IMG/VR virus record: IMGVR_UViG_3300025674_000220
Location: 1 to 31,443 of that record
DNA: 31,443 nucleotides
Source of the DNA: a virus
Reading direction: 5' to 3' (one strand)
Below are positions 13,056 to 21,119 of this stretch, piece by piece. The stretch's first letter is position 1. Each line of letters starts with the position of its first letter. A model generated the notes under the pieces. That model made no database searches, was not told the origin of the DNA, and worked only from the letters and a program-made list of their open reading frames with translations. A program made the translations under genes and the position numbers.

Positions 13056-14890
13056 CGGTATTTGACGTAGAAGCAGACAATCTTCTTGAGGATGCCACCA
13101 AGATTCATGTCCTCGCATGGATGGATAATGGTGAGATGAACTGGACCTATGACTACGCCCATATGCGTAAGTTCTTTACTGAAGCGGAGGTACTCGTAGG
13201 TCACAACATCATCCGGTACGATATCCCCCTAGTGGAAAAGATCCTCGGGATTAAGGTCAAGGCCAAGCTGGTCGATACATTGGCACTTGCTTGGTACATT
13301 CATTGTGATCGCCCTCGGCATGGACTGGAGGGTTATGGGCAAGACTACGATGTTCCAAAGCCAAAGATCGCAGATTGGAACAACCTATCAAAGGAGGAGT
13401 ATGCACACCGATGCCAAGAAGACGTGAAGATCAACGTAAGGCTCTACAAAGAGCTACACGACCACTTACTAAAGTTATATCCCGAAGAAACAGAGCGGGA
13501 GCGGTTCGTTCAATACTTGTCCTTCAAGATGGACTGCGCACGGCAGCAGGAAGCGCTGGGCTGGAAGTTGGACGTGGCAAAGGCTCAGTCTCACTACGAC
13601 GAACTCTTGAGGCTCAAAGACGAAAAAACAGAGCAACTCGCAGAAGCTATGCCCCGTCAGAAGATTATGAAGAGGATCAACAAACCATCTAGGATGACCA
13701 AGGCTGATGGTAGTCTTACTGTGTTTGGAGAACGGTGGCAGGCTCTTCTTAAAGAAGCCAAGCTACCGCCTACCACCATCGGTCCTGTTCAAGTTGTAGA
13801 CAAGATCGAGAAGGCTAACCCTAACTCTAACGAGCAGGTCAAAGACTGGCTCAAGGGCTTGGGTTGGGAGCCTGCTACATGGAAGTTTGTTCGAGATAAG
13901 GACGGCTCTGAGAGGGCTATTGAGCAGGTCAGAGATGGTTCCGATCTTTGTGATAGTGTCATAGCCTTGATCCCTCAACACCCTTCTGTGGGTCTGCTGG
14001 ATGGTCTCACAGTGATTAATCATCGCTTGGGTATCTTCAAGGCGTTCCTAGACTGTCAGAGAGATGGTGTAGTGAAAGCAGAGATTGCAGGGCTTACGAA
14101 CACGCTACGGTTCAAGCATGCAAAACCTCTGGTGAACCTTCCCGGTGTTGACAAACCGTGGGGTGCAGAGATTAGAGGGTGCTTGGTTGCTCCTGAAGGC
14201 TTTACGCTCTGTGGTGCTGACATGACCTCGTTAGAGGACACTACAAAAAGACACTACATGCAGCCTATTGATCCTGACTATGTAGCTGAGATGAGCAAAG
14301 AGGGTTTCGATCCGCACCTCGACTTGGCAAAGCATGCTAGAGTTATCACCCAAGAAGATATCGACAAGCACAACTCAGGAGAACACGACCTCAAAGCCCT
14401 GCGTAAAAACTACAAAGTGGTAAACTACTCTGCGACTTACGGGGTGGGAGCTAAGAAGCTCAGTAGAACCACTGGGCTATCTGTAGCCGAATCTAAGAAA
14501 CTGCTGGACGCCTTTTGGGATCGTAATGATGCTATTGTGCAAGTTGCAAAGGGGCTGAGTACCCGAGATGTCTATGGCAGGACGTGGCTAAAAAACCCGG
14601 TCAGTGGGTTCTACCATAGTCTGCGTAGTGACAAGGACCGCTTCAGCACTTTGAACCAGTCTACAGGTGTATTCTGCTTTGATAGCTGGGTGGCCCTGTG
14701 CAGAAAAAATGGCGTAAAGACCATTGGACAGTTCCATGATGAGGTGATAGCCCTCGTAGGAAATGGAGAGGAACAACATGTTAGGAGGACGATGGAAAAT
14801 GCCATCGAGAAGCTCAACCAGCGTCTTAACCTTAACGTACCGCTTGGTATAGACGTACAGTTCGGTAACGACTATGCTAAAATTCACTAA
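13052..14890 (+). CDS. Family A DNA polymerase (T7-like, with 3'-5' exonuclease)
   Basis: This 612-residue protein has an exonuclease domain with Asp5 and Glu7 (FDVEADN), Asn52 and Asp57 (HNIIRYD), and Asp124 (RCQEDV). In the polymerase domain motif A is CGADMTSLED (Asp390, Glu395), replacing the usual DYSQIE. Motif B has Arg451, Lys455, Tyr459, Tyr463 and Gly464 (R-x3-K-x3-Y-x3-YG). Motif C is HDE at 562-564. The position equal to E. coli Phe762 is Tyr459. It is shorter than T7 polymerase (704 residues). It starts at an ATGA overlap with the methylase gene and is followed by a promoter-like element. Confidence 0.95.
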   Translation: MTVFDVEADNLLEDATKIHVLAWMDNGEMNWTYDYAHMRKFFTEAEVLVGHNIIRYDIPLVEKILGIKVKAKLVDTLALAWYIHCDRPRHGLEGYGQDYDVPKPKIADWNNLSKEEYAHRCQEDVKINVRLYKELHDHLLKLYPEETERERFVQYLSFKMDCARQQEALGWKLDVAKAQSHYDELLRLKDEKTEQLAEAMPRQKIMKRINKPSRMTKADGSLTVFGERWQALLKEAKLPPTTIGPVQVVDKIEKANPNSNEQVKDWLKGLGWEPATWKFVRDKDGSERAIEQVRDGSDLCDSVIALIPQHPSVGLLDGLTVINHRLGIFKAFLDCQRDGVVKAEIAGLTNTLRFKHAKPLVNLPGVDKPWGAEIRGCLVAPEGFTLCGADMTSLEDTTKRHYMQPIDPDYVAEMSKEGFDPHLDLAKHARVITQEDIDKHNSGEHDLKALRKNYKVVNYSATYGVGAKKLSRTTGLSVAESKKLLDAFWDRNDAIVQVAKGLSTRDVYGRTWLKNPVSGFYHSLRSDKDRFSTLNQSTGVFCFDSWVALCRKNGVKTIGQFHDEVIALVGNGEEQHVRRTMENAIEKLNQRLNLNVPLGIDVQFGNDYAKIH

Positions 14891-14893
14891 AAA

Positions 14894-14930
14894 GTATACC
14901 TTTCTCCCTGAAAGGATCCTATACTATAGT
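14894..14930 (+). promoter_or_regulatory. Promoter-like 37-bp element (copy 2, drives SSB and nucleotide genes)
   Basis: GTATACCTTTCTCCCTG followed by AAAGGATCCTATACTATAGT lies in the only gap between the polymerase and SSB genes. It matches the leftward element at 5606-5642 at 33 or so of 37 positions, with identical first ten and last twenty bases or nearly so. It points right and ends 25 bases before the SSB start codon. It shares no clear -35 box with the host consensus. Confidence 0.7.
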
Positions 14931-14955
14931 ACGAGCCAAAAAAGGAGTACCCGAC

Positions 14956-15522
14956 ATGGCTAAACATTCGATGGATTTTGTTCTGGCTTGGGCCAAGGTG
15001 TTTGAGCAGAACCTCGACAAAGGCGACCCGAAAAGCTCTGAGAAGTGGCTTCGGGAGTTGGCTAAGAGTGGCGGTCAAGCCACCGTTAACTGTTACTTTA
15101 AGTCTGAGGACCAGATCAAAGAGTTGCTGGCACAAGGCTTTCAACAGAAGACTATCAACCCCCGGACTGGTGCAGAGACTGATCGCATCAAGACAGGTGA
15201 TGACCAGTACGGTATCGGTAAGTACATTGTTATGACCCGAAAGATGGACAACATCAAAGAGTGGCCTGACGCCAAGACCGGGCAGATGGTGACAATGGAC
15301 TTTGGTGGTGCGCCTGCGGTTATTGACCTGACGCAGGGCAAGGAAAAGCGTGCTAAGTGGGACTTTGAAAAACAAGGCCCCCTTGGTAACGGAACTGAGG
15401 CTCTTGTCCAATACGACCTTTATAACGGGAACCTTCGCCTAGAGGCTATCGCTGTAACTCAACATGTAGTTTATGAGGAAGCCTCTAAGTCCGAAGATGA
15501 TGAGATTTTCATGGTGGCATAA
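14956..15522 (+). CDS. Putative single-stranded DNA-binding protein
   Basis: The 188-residue product is rich in Lys, Asp and Gly and ends in an acidic tail with aromatic and hydrophobic residues (SKSEDDEIFMVA), as in phage SSBs where the tail contacts the replication proteins. The middle has beta-rich stretches (GKYIVMTRKMDN, VTMDFGGAPAVIDL, LRLEAIAVTQHVVYEE). It follows the DNA polymerase and has an AAGGAG ribosome-binding site and a promoter-like element upstream. No specific motif proves the assignment; gp2.5-like function is inferred from tail, size and position. Confidence 0.55.
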   Translation: MAKHSMDFVLAWAKVFEQNLDKGDPKSSEKWLRELAKSGGQATVNCYFKSEDQIKELLAQGFQQKTINPRTGAETDRIKTGDDQYGIGKYIVMTRKMDNIKEWPDAKTGQMVTMDFGGAPAVIDLTQGKEKRAKWDFEKQGPLGNGTEALVQYDLYNGNLRLEAIAVTQHVVYEEASKSEDDEIFMVA

Positions 15523-15761
15523 TGGATATTAAGATCACTTTTACTCGTACTGAAGAACAAGATGGTGTGGATCAGGTTCTGACTTTAGAAGAAACCGATG
15601 TTGGAGATTATGTCTCTGACGTACTACGCCCCATCCTGTCTGCTCTACAAGCTGCTGGGTATAGCTACCTAGAAGAGATGAGTGCCAGTAACGTGCAGGG
15701 TGATGTTTTTTCCACTGACACCATTGTTCCTCGTCGAACAGAACACGGGGTCTTTAGCTAA
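15522..15761 (+). CDS. Hypothetical protein, 79 residues
   Basis: This small acidic protein starts MDIKITFTRTEEQDGVDQVL and contains DYVSDVLRPILSALQAAGYSYLEEM. It starts at the stop of the SSB gene (TAATG) and ends just before the exonuclease TTG start. No family is recognised. It may be a helper to the SSB or exonuclease, based only on position. Confidence 0.55.
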   Translation: MDIKITFTRTEEQDGVDQVLTLEETDVGDYVSDVLRPILSALQAAGYSYLEEMSASNVQGDVFSTDTIVPRRTEHGVFS

Positions 15762-16469
15762 TTGCGGTATATCTCAAAAGTCTTCATTGATGGGGATATT
15801 GTAGTCTACCGTATGGCTGCTGCTGCTGAATCTAAAGGCCACACCAAAGAAGAGGCTAAAGCGAACGTAGATGGACTCATTGAGTACATTCTATTAGAGA
15901 CCCTGTTAGTCCCGCACCCGTCAGCTTACCAAGTGTTTCTTACGGGTTCGGGCAACTTCAGATACGACATTGCCAAGGCTTATCCCTACAAAGCTAATCG
16001 CAAAGATAAGCCTAAGCCACCATTCCTCCCCCTGTTGCGTGAACACGCTATGGAAAAGTGGTCGGCAATCGTATCTGAGGAAGAAGAGGCTGATGACCTT
16101 ATCTCTAAGGCTGTCACACAGGAAGGGCCAACTGCCTGTGTAGCGTCCATAGATAAGGACATGATGCAGCTTAATTGCTGGCATTTCAATTTCGTCAAGC
16201 ACAAATGGACATTTGTAGACGAGTTTGACGGCCTCAACTTCTTCTATCAGCAAATACTGATGGGAGACAGTGCAGACAATATCTTCGGCCTCGACGGTGT
16301 TGGACCTAAGACCGCAGAGAAAATGCTGGAGAACTGCACAACGGAGAGAGAACTCTATGAAACCTGTGTCAAAGCCTACGGCGGCTACAAAGACAGGGTT
16401 GTAGAGAACGGAAGACTTCTTTGGCTGCGTAGGGAGCCAGAGGAACTCTGGGAGCCGCCTGATGGCTAA
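15762..16469 (+). CDS. 5'-3' exonuclease (FEN/T7 gp6-like)
   Basis: The 235-residue product has FIDGDIVVYRMAAA at the start (metal-binding Asp), YPYKANRKDKPKPPFLP, then SEEEEADDLISKAV with clustered acids, VASIDKDMMQL, and GDSADNIFGLDGVGPKTAEKML, the helix-hairpin-helix/H3TH of the flap-nuclease family. It would degrade RNA primers or host DNA. It begins with TTG, an unusual start, directly after the stop of the previous gene; no nearby ATG gives a complete N-terminus. It overlaps the next gene by eight bases. Confidence 0.85.
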   Translation: MRYISKVFIDGDIVVYRMAAAAESKGHTKEEAKANVDGLIEYILLETLLVPHPSAYQVFLTGSGNFRYDIAKAYPYKANRKDKPKPPFLPLLREHAMEKWSAIVSEEEEADDLISKAVTQEGPTACVASIDKDMMQLNCWHFNFVKHKWTFVDEFDGLNFFYQQILMGDSADNIFGLDGVGPKTAEKMLENCTTERELYETCVKAYGGYKDRVVENGRLLWLRREPEELWEPPDG

Positions 16470-16806
16470 TCCCAGATCTTCCAAGGCAAAAGGTAGGCTC
16501 GGACAACAAGAAGTCCGGGATGCTATCCTTAAAGCCTTTCCCCGCCTAAAGCCTGATGATGTCAGGTCTACAGCTATGGGGCAAAATGGGGAGGACATTC
16601 AGTTGTCCCCCCAAGCCCGTAAGCAGCTACCAGTCTCTATTGAAGTTAAACGGCGTAAGGATTTTGCTACACTTTATGGCTATGTAGAGCAGGCGAAGCA
16701 AGATGGTATCTATGAACCAGTAGTCTTCTTACGGGGAGACAGAAAGCCTTGGCTCTGTGTCGTGAGTATGGAGCATTACTTAGAGTTATGTCAGAAAAAG
16801 AAGTAA
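16462..16806 (+). CDS. PD-(D/E)XK-type nuclease, Holliday-junction-resolvase-like
   Basis: The 114-residue product carries AKGRLGQQEVRDAIL (an N-terminal helix with the family's KGR..E pattern), GEDIQLSPQARKQLPVSIEVKRRKDFATLYGYVEQAKQ, which gives the Asp, the E-x-K pair and the following Gln of a PD-(D/E)XK core. It is the size of phage resolvase-like nucleases. It would cut branched DNA before packaging. The call to resolvase rather than a generic nuclease is by size and context. Confidence 0.7.
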   Translation: MANPRSSKAKGRLGQQEVRDAILKAFPRLKPDDVRSTAMGQNGEDIQLSPQARKQLPVSIEVKRRKDFATLYGYVEQAKQDGIYEPVVFLRGDRKPWLCVVSMEHYLELCQKKK

Positions 16807-17021
16807 CCTATTACGTCTTTGGCCTCATGGACGAGGAATCCCAAGGTGGGTTCGTAGAGGTCTGGAGTGGGACTTACGATAGCTGTGTAGACTATATCGC
16901 AGCGCCGCAGGCTCAGTTAGACATTCAAATGGGTGTATTCGCCTCCTTTGTTATTTGGGACGAAGAGGATTTAGAGACCTTAGAAGGTATTATGGGTTAT
17001 GAAGGGCAAACGATACATTAG
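16788..17021 (+). CDS. Hypothetical protein sharing a motif with the product of 6363-6653
   Basis: The 77-residue product starts inside the 3' end of the nuclease gene. It reads MSEKEVTYYVFGLMDEES and then VWSGTYDSCVDYIAAPQ, which matches FAGSYSACKDYVATVK of the product of 6363-6653. The C-terminus is acidic (VIWDEEDLETLEGI). The ribosome-binding site is weak. The shared motif suggests a small, repeated phage domain of unknown role. Confidence 0.55.
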   Translation: MSEKEVTYYVFGLMDEESQGGFVEVWSGTYDSCVDYIAAPQAQLDIQMGVFASFVIWDEEDLETLEGIMGYEGQTIH

Positions 17022-17151
17022 TGAGTTGCTGAGTAAGTATGGATTGAGACAGATCCTTGTTGATAGCAACATCACCATCGTAGAGGCTTTGGAAATCTTA
17101 GAAGAGCTTGGGTTTGTTGATCTAGAGCAGTATCAAGAAGAAGAAGAATGA
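16999..17151 (+). CDS. 50-residue acidic microprotein
   Basis: The ORF overlaps the previous gene by 23 bases and its TGA overlaps the next ATG (ATGA). The product is MKGKRYISELLSKYG, then a leucine-rich helix (NITIVEALEILEELG) and a poly-Glu end. The coupled overlaps make it likely to be translated, but no family is recognised. Confidence 0.55.
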   Translation: MKGKRYISELLSKYGLRQILVDSNITIVEALEILEELGFVDLEQYQEEEE

Positions 17152-17528
17152 CTTACCCGACAACAAAGACTGACATGGTGAGAGAGTTTACTGAGGCTAT
17201 GGGTCAGCCAGTAGACGTAGCTCCCACCAGAAGTCTACTCAGTCTCCGCTCAAAACTAATCTACGAAGAGACTACAGAAGTCTTGGTAGAACTAGAGTCT
17301 AAAGAGCTAGACAAAGCAGCCCTCACTAAAGAGTTATCCGACTTACTTTATGTAGTGTATGGAACAGCAATAACTTTCGGCTTGCCCCTAGATGTAGTGT
17401 TCAACCGGGTCCATCAATCTAATATGAGTAAGCTAGTTGACGGCAAGCCTCTTTATCGTGAAGATGGTAAAGTATTAAAAGGCCCTAATTATAAACCCCC
17501 TATGCTGGATGATTTGTTTGATGGATAA
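17148..17528 (+). CDS. MazG-like nucleotide pyrophosphohydrolase
   Basis: The 126-residue product carries RSKLIYEETTEVLVELES (the EExxE metal-binding segment), then KELSDLLYVVYGTAITFGLPL (the second acidic helix, E..D) and a FNRVHQSNMSKL...GKVLKGPNYKPP tail typical of phage MazG-type enzymes. It would hydrolyse (deoxy)nucleoside triphosphates or alarmones and adjust the nucleotide pool. It precedes the reductase gene, overlapping it by a few bases, which fits a nucleotide-metabolism operon. Confidence 0.85.
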   Translation: MTYPTTKTDMVREFTEAMGQPVDVAPTRSLLSLRSKLIYEETTEVLVELESKELDKAALTKELSDLLYVVYGTAITFGLPLDVVFNRVHQSNMSKLVDGKPLYREDGKVLKGPNYKPPMLDDLFDG

Positions 17529-19422
17529 CTACCTACCTACCCCTTACCAACAGTTTATTGCTAAATCTCGATACGCACGCTGGCTTCCTTCTGAAGGTCG
17601 CCGGGAAACATGGTCTGAGACTGTTCAGCGCTACATGGACAATGTTGTAGCAGACAAAGCTACTCCCTATGAGGCTGAACGCCTGTCTACTGCTATCTTG
17701 GGCCTAGATGTCATGCCCTCTATGCGTGCGGTAATGACTGCTGGTGTGGCTCTTGACCGAGACAATACCTCGGGGTATAACTGTTCGTATCTTCCGATTG
17801 ATGATCCTAAGAGTTTTGATGAAGCTATGTTCATCTTGCTTTGTGGGACGGGAGTGGGGTTCTCTGTAGAACGTCAATACATCAGCAAGCTACCCGAAGT
17901 ACCAGAGACACTCTTTGACTCTGAGACCACCGTGGTAGTAAAGGACTCCAAGGAGGGCTGGGCCAAAGCCTTTAGGCAAGTAACCTCCCTGCTGTGGGCT
18001 GGAGAGATTCCCAAGTGGGATGTCTCGAAAGTCCGGCCTGCTGGCGCTCGACTGAAGACCTTTGGTGGTCGTGCTAGTGGCCCAGCCCCCTTGGTGGACT
18101 TGTTTAACTTCACAGTAGCTACATTCAAGAAGGCACAGGGACGTAAGCTGACCTCTCTGGAGTGTCACGACCTGATGTGTAAGATTGGCCAGATTGTAGT
18201 GGTCGGCGGTGTTCGTCGTTCGGCTATGATTAGCCTGTCCAACCTGTCGGATGACCGTATGCGTCATGCTAAATCAGGCCAGTGGTGGAAAGAAGAGGGT
18301 CAACGTGCCTTGGCTAATAACTCTGTGTCTTACACGGAGAAGCCAGAGCTTGAGCAGTTCCTTAAAGAGTGGGCAGCACTGATTGAGTCCAAGTCTGGTG
18401 AGCGTGGTATCTTCAACCGGGTTGCCTCTCAGAAGCAGGCAGCGAAGAATGGCCGTCGAGACCCAGAGTGGGAGTTTGGTACGAATCCCTGCTCAGAGAT
18501 CATTTTGCGCCCGTACCAGTTCTGTAACCTGACAGAGGTTGTAGTACGAGCAACTGATACGATTGAGAGCCTGTCTGAGAAAGTCAAGTTGGCTACAATC
18601 CTCGGGACTATTCAGTCTACCTTCACTGTCTTTCCATACCTTCGTAAGGTTTGGCAGAAGAACACAGAGGAAGAGCGCCTGCTTGGTGTGTCTTTGACGG
18701 GGATCATGGACAACCCGCTTATGACCAGCAAGAACGCTGGACTGGAGAAGACCCTTGAACATCTACGAAGTGTCGCTGTTAGCACTAACGCAGAGTGGGC
18801 CGACCGTCTTGGTATCCCTCAGTCAGCAGCCATCACCTGTGTTAAACCGTCTGGGACGGTATCTCAGTTGGTTGATTCTGCCAGTGGTATCCATGCTCGC
18901 CATTCTCAATATTACATCCGCACTGTAAGGGGTGATAACAAAGATCCTCTGACGCACTTCCTTACAGACCAGGGTGTCCCTGCTGAGCCGTGTGTCAGTC
19001 AGCCTGAAACTACAACAGTGTTTAGCTTTCCGGTTAAGTCCCCCGACAACTGCGTAACTCGCAATGACATGACGGCTGTAGAGCAGCTAGAGACTTGGCT
19101 GATGTATCAGCGTTACTGGTGTGAACACAAACCGTCTGTGACAATCTCTGTCAAAGACGACGAATGGATGGAAGTAGGGGCCTTTGTCTACAAACACTTC
19201 GATGAAATGTCTGGGGTTAGTTTCCTCCCACACTCGGACCACGTTTACCAGCAGGCCCCCTATCAGGACTGTGACAAAGCAACCTACCAAGAACTCAGCA
19301 AGTCTATGCCCAAGTCTATTGATTGGGGATTGTTGGCCGGATACGAGGTAGAAGATAACACCTCCGGTATGCAGACAATGGCTTGTTCAGCAGATAGCTG
19401 TGAGATTGTAGACATTACATGA
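17521..19422 (+). CDS. nrdJ: Class II (adenosylcobalamin-dependent) ribonucleotide reductase, monomeric type
   Basis: The 633-residue product makes deoxynucleotides from ribonucleoside triphosphates. Near residue 88 is the NCSYLPIDD cysteine, then LLCGTGVGFSVE, then NPCSEIILRPYQFCNLTEV with the thiyl-radical and partner cysteines, and CVKPSGTVSQLVDSASG. The C-terminus MACSADSCEI provides the two reducing cysteines (C-x4-C). No class I metal-centre genes are nearby, so cobalamin use is expected. The start at residue 5 (MDNYLPTPYQQF) is favoured; 17509 is an alternative. It is shorter than the 739-residue Lactobacillus enzyme. Confidence 0.9.
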   Translation: MDNYLPTPYQQFIAKSRYARWLPSEGRRETWSETVQRYMDNVVADKATPYEAERLSTAILGLDVMPSMRAVMTAGVALDRDNTSGYNCSYLPIDDPKSFDEAMFILLCGTGVGFSVERQYISKLPEVPETLFDSETTVVVKDSKEGWAKAFRQVTSLLWAGEIPKWDVSKVRPAGARLKTFGGRASGPAPLVDLFNFTVATFKKAQGRKLTSLECHDLMCKIGQIVVVGGVRRSAMISLSNLSDDRMRHAKSGQWWKEEGQRALANNSVSYTEKPELEQFLKEWAALIESKSGERGIFNRVASQKQAAKNGRRDPEWEFGTNPCSEIILRPYQFCNLTEVVVRATDTIESLSEKVKLATILGTIQSTFTVFPYLRKVWQKNTEEERLLGVSLTGIMDNPLMTSKNAGLEKTLEHLRSVAVSTNAEWADRLGIPQSAAITCVKPSGTVSQLVDSASGIHARHSQYYIRTVRGDNKDPLTHFLTDQGVPAEPCVSQPETTTVFSFPVKSPDNCVTRNDMTAVEQLETWLMYQRYWCEHKPSVTISVKDDEWMEVGAFVYKHFDEMSGVSFLPHSDHVYQQAPYQDCDKATYQELSKSMPKSIDWGLLAGYEVEDNTSGMQTMACSADSCEIVDIT

Positions 19423-20264
19423 TTAACGATCCCTACGTTCTTCCCGAAGGAAATGTCCTCGTTAGTTTTAGCGGGGGCAGAACCTCTGGGTACATGCTAC
19501 ACAAGATCGTAGAAAGGAACGGCACTCCTGACCGTATGAAGGTTGTTTTCACCAACACCGGGAGGGAGATGTCGGAAACCTACGACTTTGTGCAACGATG
19601 CAGTGAGGAGTTTGAAGTCCCTATCTCTTGGTTAGAATATACCCGACAGGAGAAAAAAGGAAAGTTGAGACCAAGCGTCAAGGTAGTGAGCCACAACTCT
19701 GCCGCAAGGAATGGAGAACCTTTCGACGCTTTAATTCAACATTCCGGGGGAGACTGGCTTCCAGACATCATGCGGCGCAAGTGTACTCAGGAATTGAAGG
19801 TCAAGACAATCAAAAGGTTTCTTGTATCCCAAGGCTGGAAGAAGTGGACAAATACCCTCGGGATACGGTGGGACGAACAGCGGCGGATTAAAGAGTCAAA
19901 AGATGTACGGTTCTCTAACTGGTATCCTCTCGCAGATGCACAGGCGATTAAGAAGGATGTCGGTGCCTTTTGGAAGTCAGCCCCTTTTGACTTAGCTTTG
20001 CCTCTCGTAGATGACAAGACACCTTTGTCTAATTGTGACGGATGCTTCTTGAAGAGCGAGGCTCACCTTGCTTTTATGTGGGAGCAGTATCCTGAGAGGA
20101 TGCAATGGTGGTCTGATAAAGAAGTTCAGACAGGTAAGGTCTTTCGCTTCAAGCAAGGCAGCTATGAAGGTATTCGACAGGCTAAGGAACAACAAATGAT
20201 CTTGGGCCTAGACGAAGAGAGTTTCTTTTGTCAAGCTGACGGGGGAGAATGTACAGGTGATTAA
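19419..20264 (+). CDS. PAPS-reductase-like PP-loop protein with cysteine clusters
   Basis: The 281-residue protein starts with VLVSFSGGRTSGYMLHKI (PP-loop, residues 18-24), then KVVFTNTGREMSETYDFV, as in adenine-nucleotide alpha-hydrolases. IMRRKCTQELKVKTIKRFL and LGIRWDEQRR resemble PAPS reductase or sulfurtransferase-type relatives. Two cysteine sites follow: NCDGCFLK and the end FFCQADGGECTGD, possible metal or Fe-S ligands. The biological substrate is unknown; such genes in phages may act in nucleic-acid modification rather than sulfate assimilation. It overlaps its neighbours by 4 and 8 bases. Confidence 0.75.
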   Translation: MINDPYVLPEGNVLVSFSGGRTSGYMLHKIVERNGTPDRMKVVFTNTGREMSETYDFVQRCSEEFEVPISWLEYTRQEKKGKLRPSVKVVSHNSAARNGEPFDALIQHSGGDWLPDIMRRKCTQELKVKTIKRFLVSQGWKKWTNTLGIRWDEQRRIKESKDVRFSNWYPLADAQAIKKDVGAFWKSAPFDLALPLVDDKTPLSNCDGCFLKSEAHLAFMWEQYPERMQWWSDKEVQTGKVFRFKQGSYEGIRQAKEQQMILGLDEESFFCQADGGECTGD

Positions 20265-20889
20265 CGTAGTTCTCAAACATCACTGTGGTAGCGACCTCAC
20301 TGTTGTCAACTCAGCGAGGGTTTCTTTCGCCAAGGAATCCTCGTCTCTTTCTGACAAGGATGAGAAGCTGATCCACTACCTAGCAGAGCATAAGCACACT
20401 TCACCCTTCGGTCATGCCTTCGTGACCTTCAAGGTAGATGCACCTGTCTTTGTAGCTAGACAGTTGGTGAAGCATAAGTTCTTACGTTGGAATGAGGTAA
20501 GTCGAAGGTACGTTGATGATGAGCCAGAGGTATACTCTCCTGACTTCTGGAGAGGGCGACCAGAGAACAAAAAGCAAGGCTCTTCAGGTGTCTTAGAGAA
20601 GCAAGATCTCCTAGAATCAGGCTACAAAGATATTACCAGTATGGCGGTCAATGCCTATGACTACATGATCCGAATGGGTGTAGCACCAGAGCAAGCTCGT
20701 ATGGTTCTTCCTCAAGGTGTTATGACCTCTTGGTGGTGGTCTGGTAGCTTGGATGCCTTTGCCGATATGTGTAAGCTCCGTTTGGGGCCTGACTCTCAAG
20801 TAGAAGCAAGGGAGGTGGCTATACAGATTGCAGAGTATATGACAGATCTATTTCCTGTATCTTGGAAAGCACTAATGGAGAATGCTTGA
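20257..20889 (+). CDS. thyX: Flavin-dependent thymidylate synthase
   Basis: The 210-residue protein makes dTMP from dUMP. The signature RHRx7S appears as KHKFLRWNEVS at residues 72-82 followed by RRYV, so both arginines are lysines. HTSPFGHAFVTFKVDAPVFVARQ precedes it, and PEQARMVLPQGVMTSWWWSGSLDAFADMCKLR is the expected C-terminal signature. The enzyme starts with GTG inside the previous gene. It lies among reductase, glutaredoxin and MazG genes for nucleotide supply. Whether the Lys substitutions affect FAD or dUMP binding is unknown. Confidence 0.9.
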   Translation: MINVVLKHHCGSDLTVVNSARVSFAKESSSLSDKDEKLIHYLAEHKHTSPFGHAFVTFKVDAPVFVARQLVKHKFLRWNEVSRRYVDDEPEVYSPDFWRGRPENKKQGSSGVLEKQDLLESGYKDITSMAVNAYDYMIRMGVAPEQARMVLPQGVMTSWWWSGSLDAFADMCKLRLGPDSQVEAREVAIQIAEYMTDLFPVSWKALMENA

Positions 20890-21119
20890 TGGCTTGGACA
20901 ATCATCACTCAGCCTAACTGTTCTGCCTGCAAGAAGGCCAAGGAAACCCTAGAGGTCTTTGACCGTCCGTATCAACAATATGATATCACCGACTACAAAT
21001 ACAAGTTTCTCAGAAACATGATGAAGTGGTCTGGGTTAGATACGGTCCCTCAAATCTGGAATCACGAAGGTGATTACGTTGGGGGCTATCAGGAGCTACT
21101 AGCTTATGAACAAGACTAA
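20889..21119 (+). CDS. Glutaredoxin-like protein
   Basis: This 76-residue thioredoxin-fold protein has the active site CSAC (Cys11, Cys14), TVPQIW with the cis-Pro, and VGGYQELL, the glutathione-binding end. It probably reduces the ribonucleotide reductase or the thymidylate pathway. The start ATG overlaps the ThyX stop (TGATG). It overlaps the next gene by 14 bases. Confidence 0.88.
   Translation: MAWTIITQPNCSACKKAKETLEVFDRPYQQYDITDYKYKFLRNMMKWSGLDTVPQIWNHEGDYVGGYQELLAYEQD

Noticed and set aside
15921-16598. 225-codon minus-strand ORF across the exonuclease gene
   Set aside because: It is antisense to a gene with clear FEN-type motifs, and its composition shows no recognisable domain.
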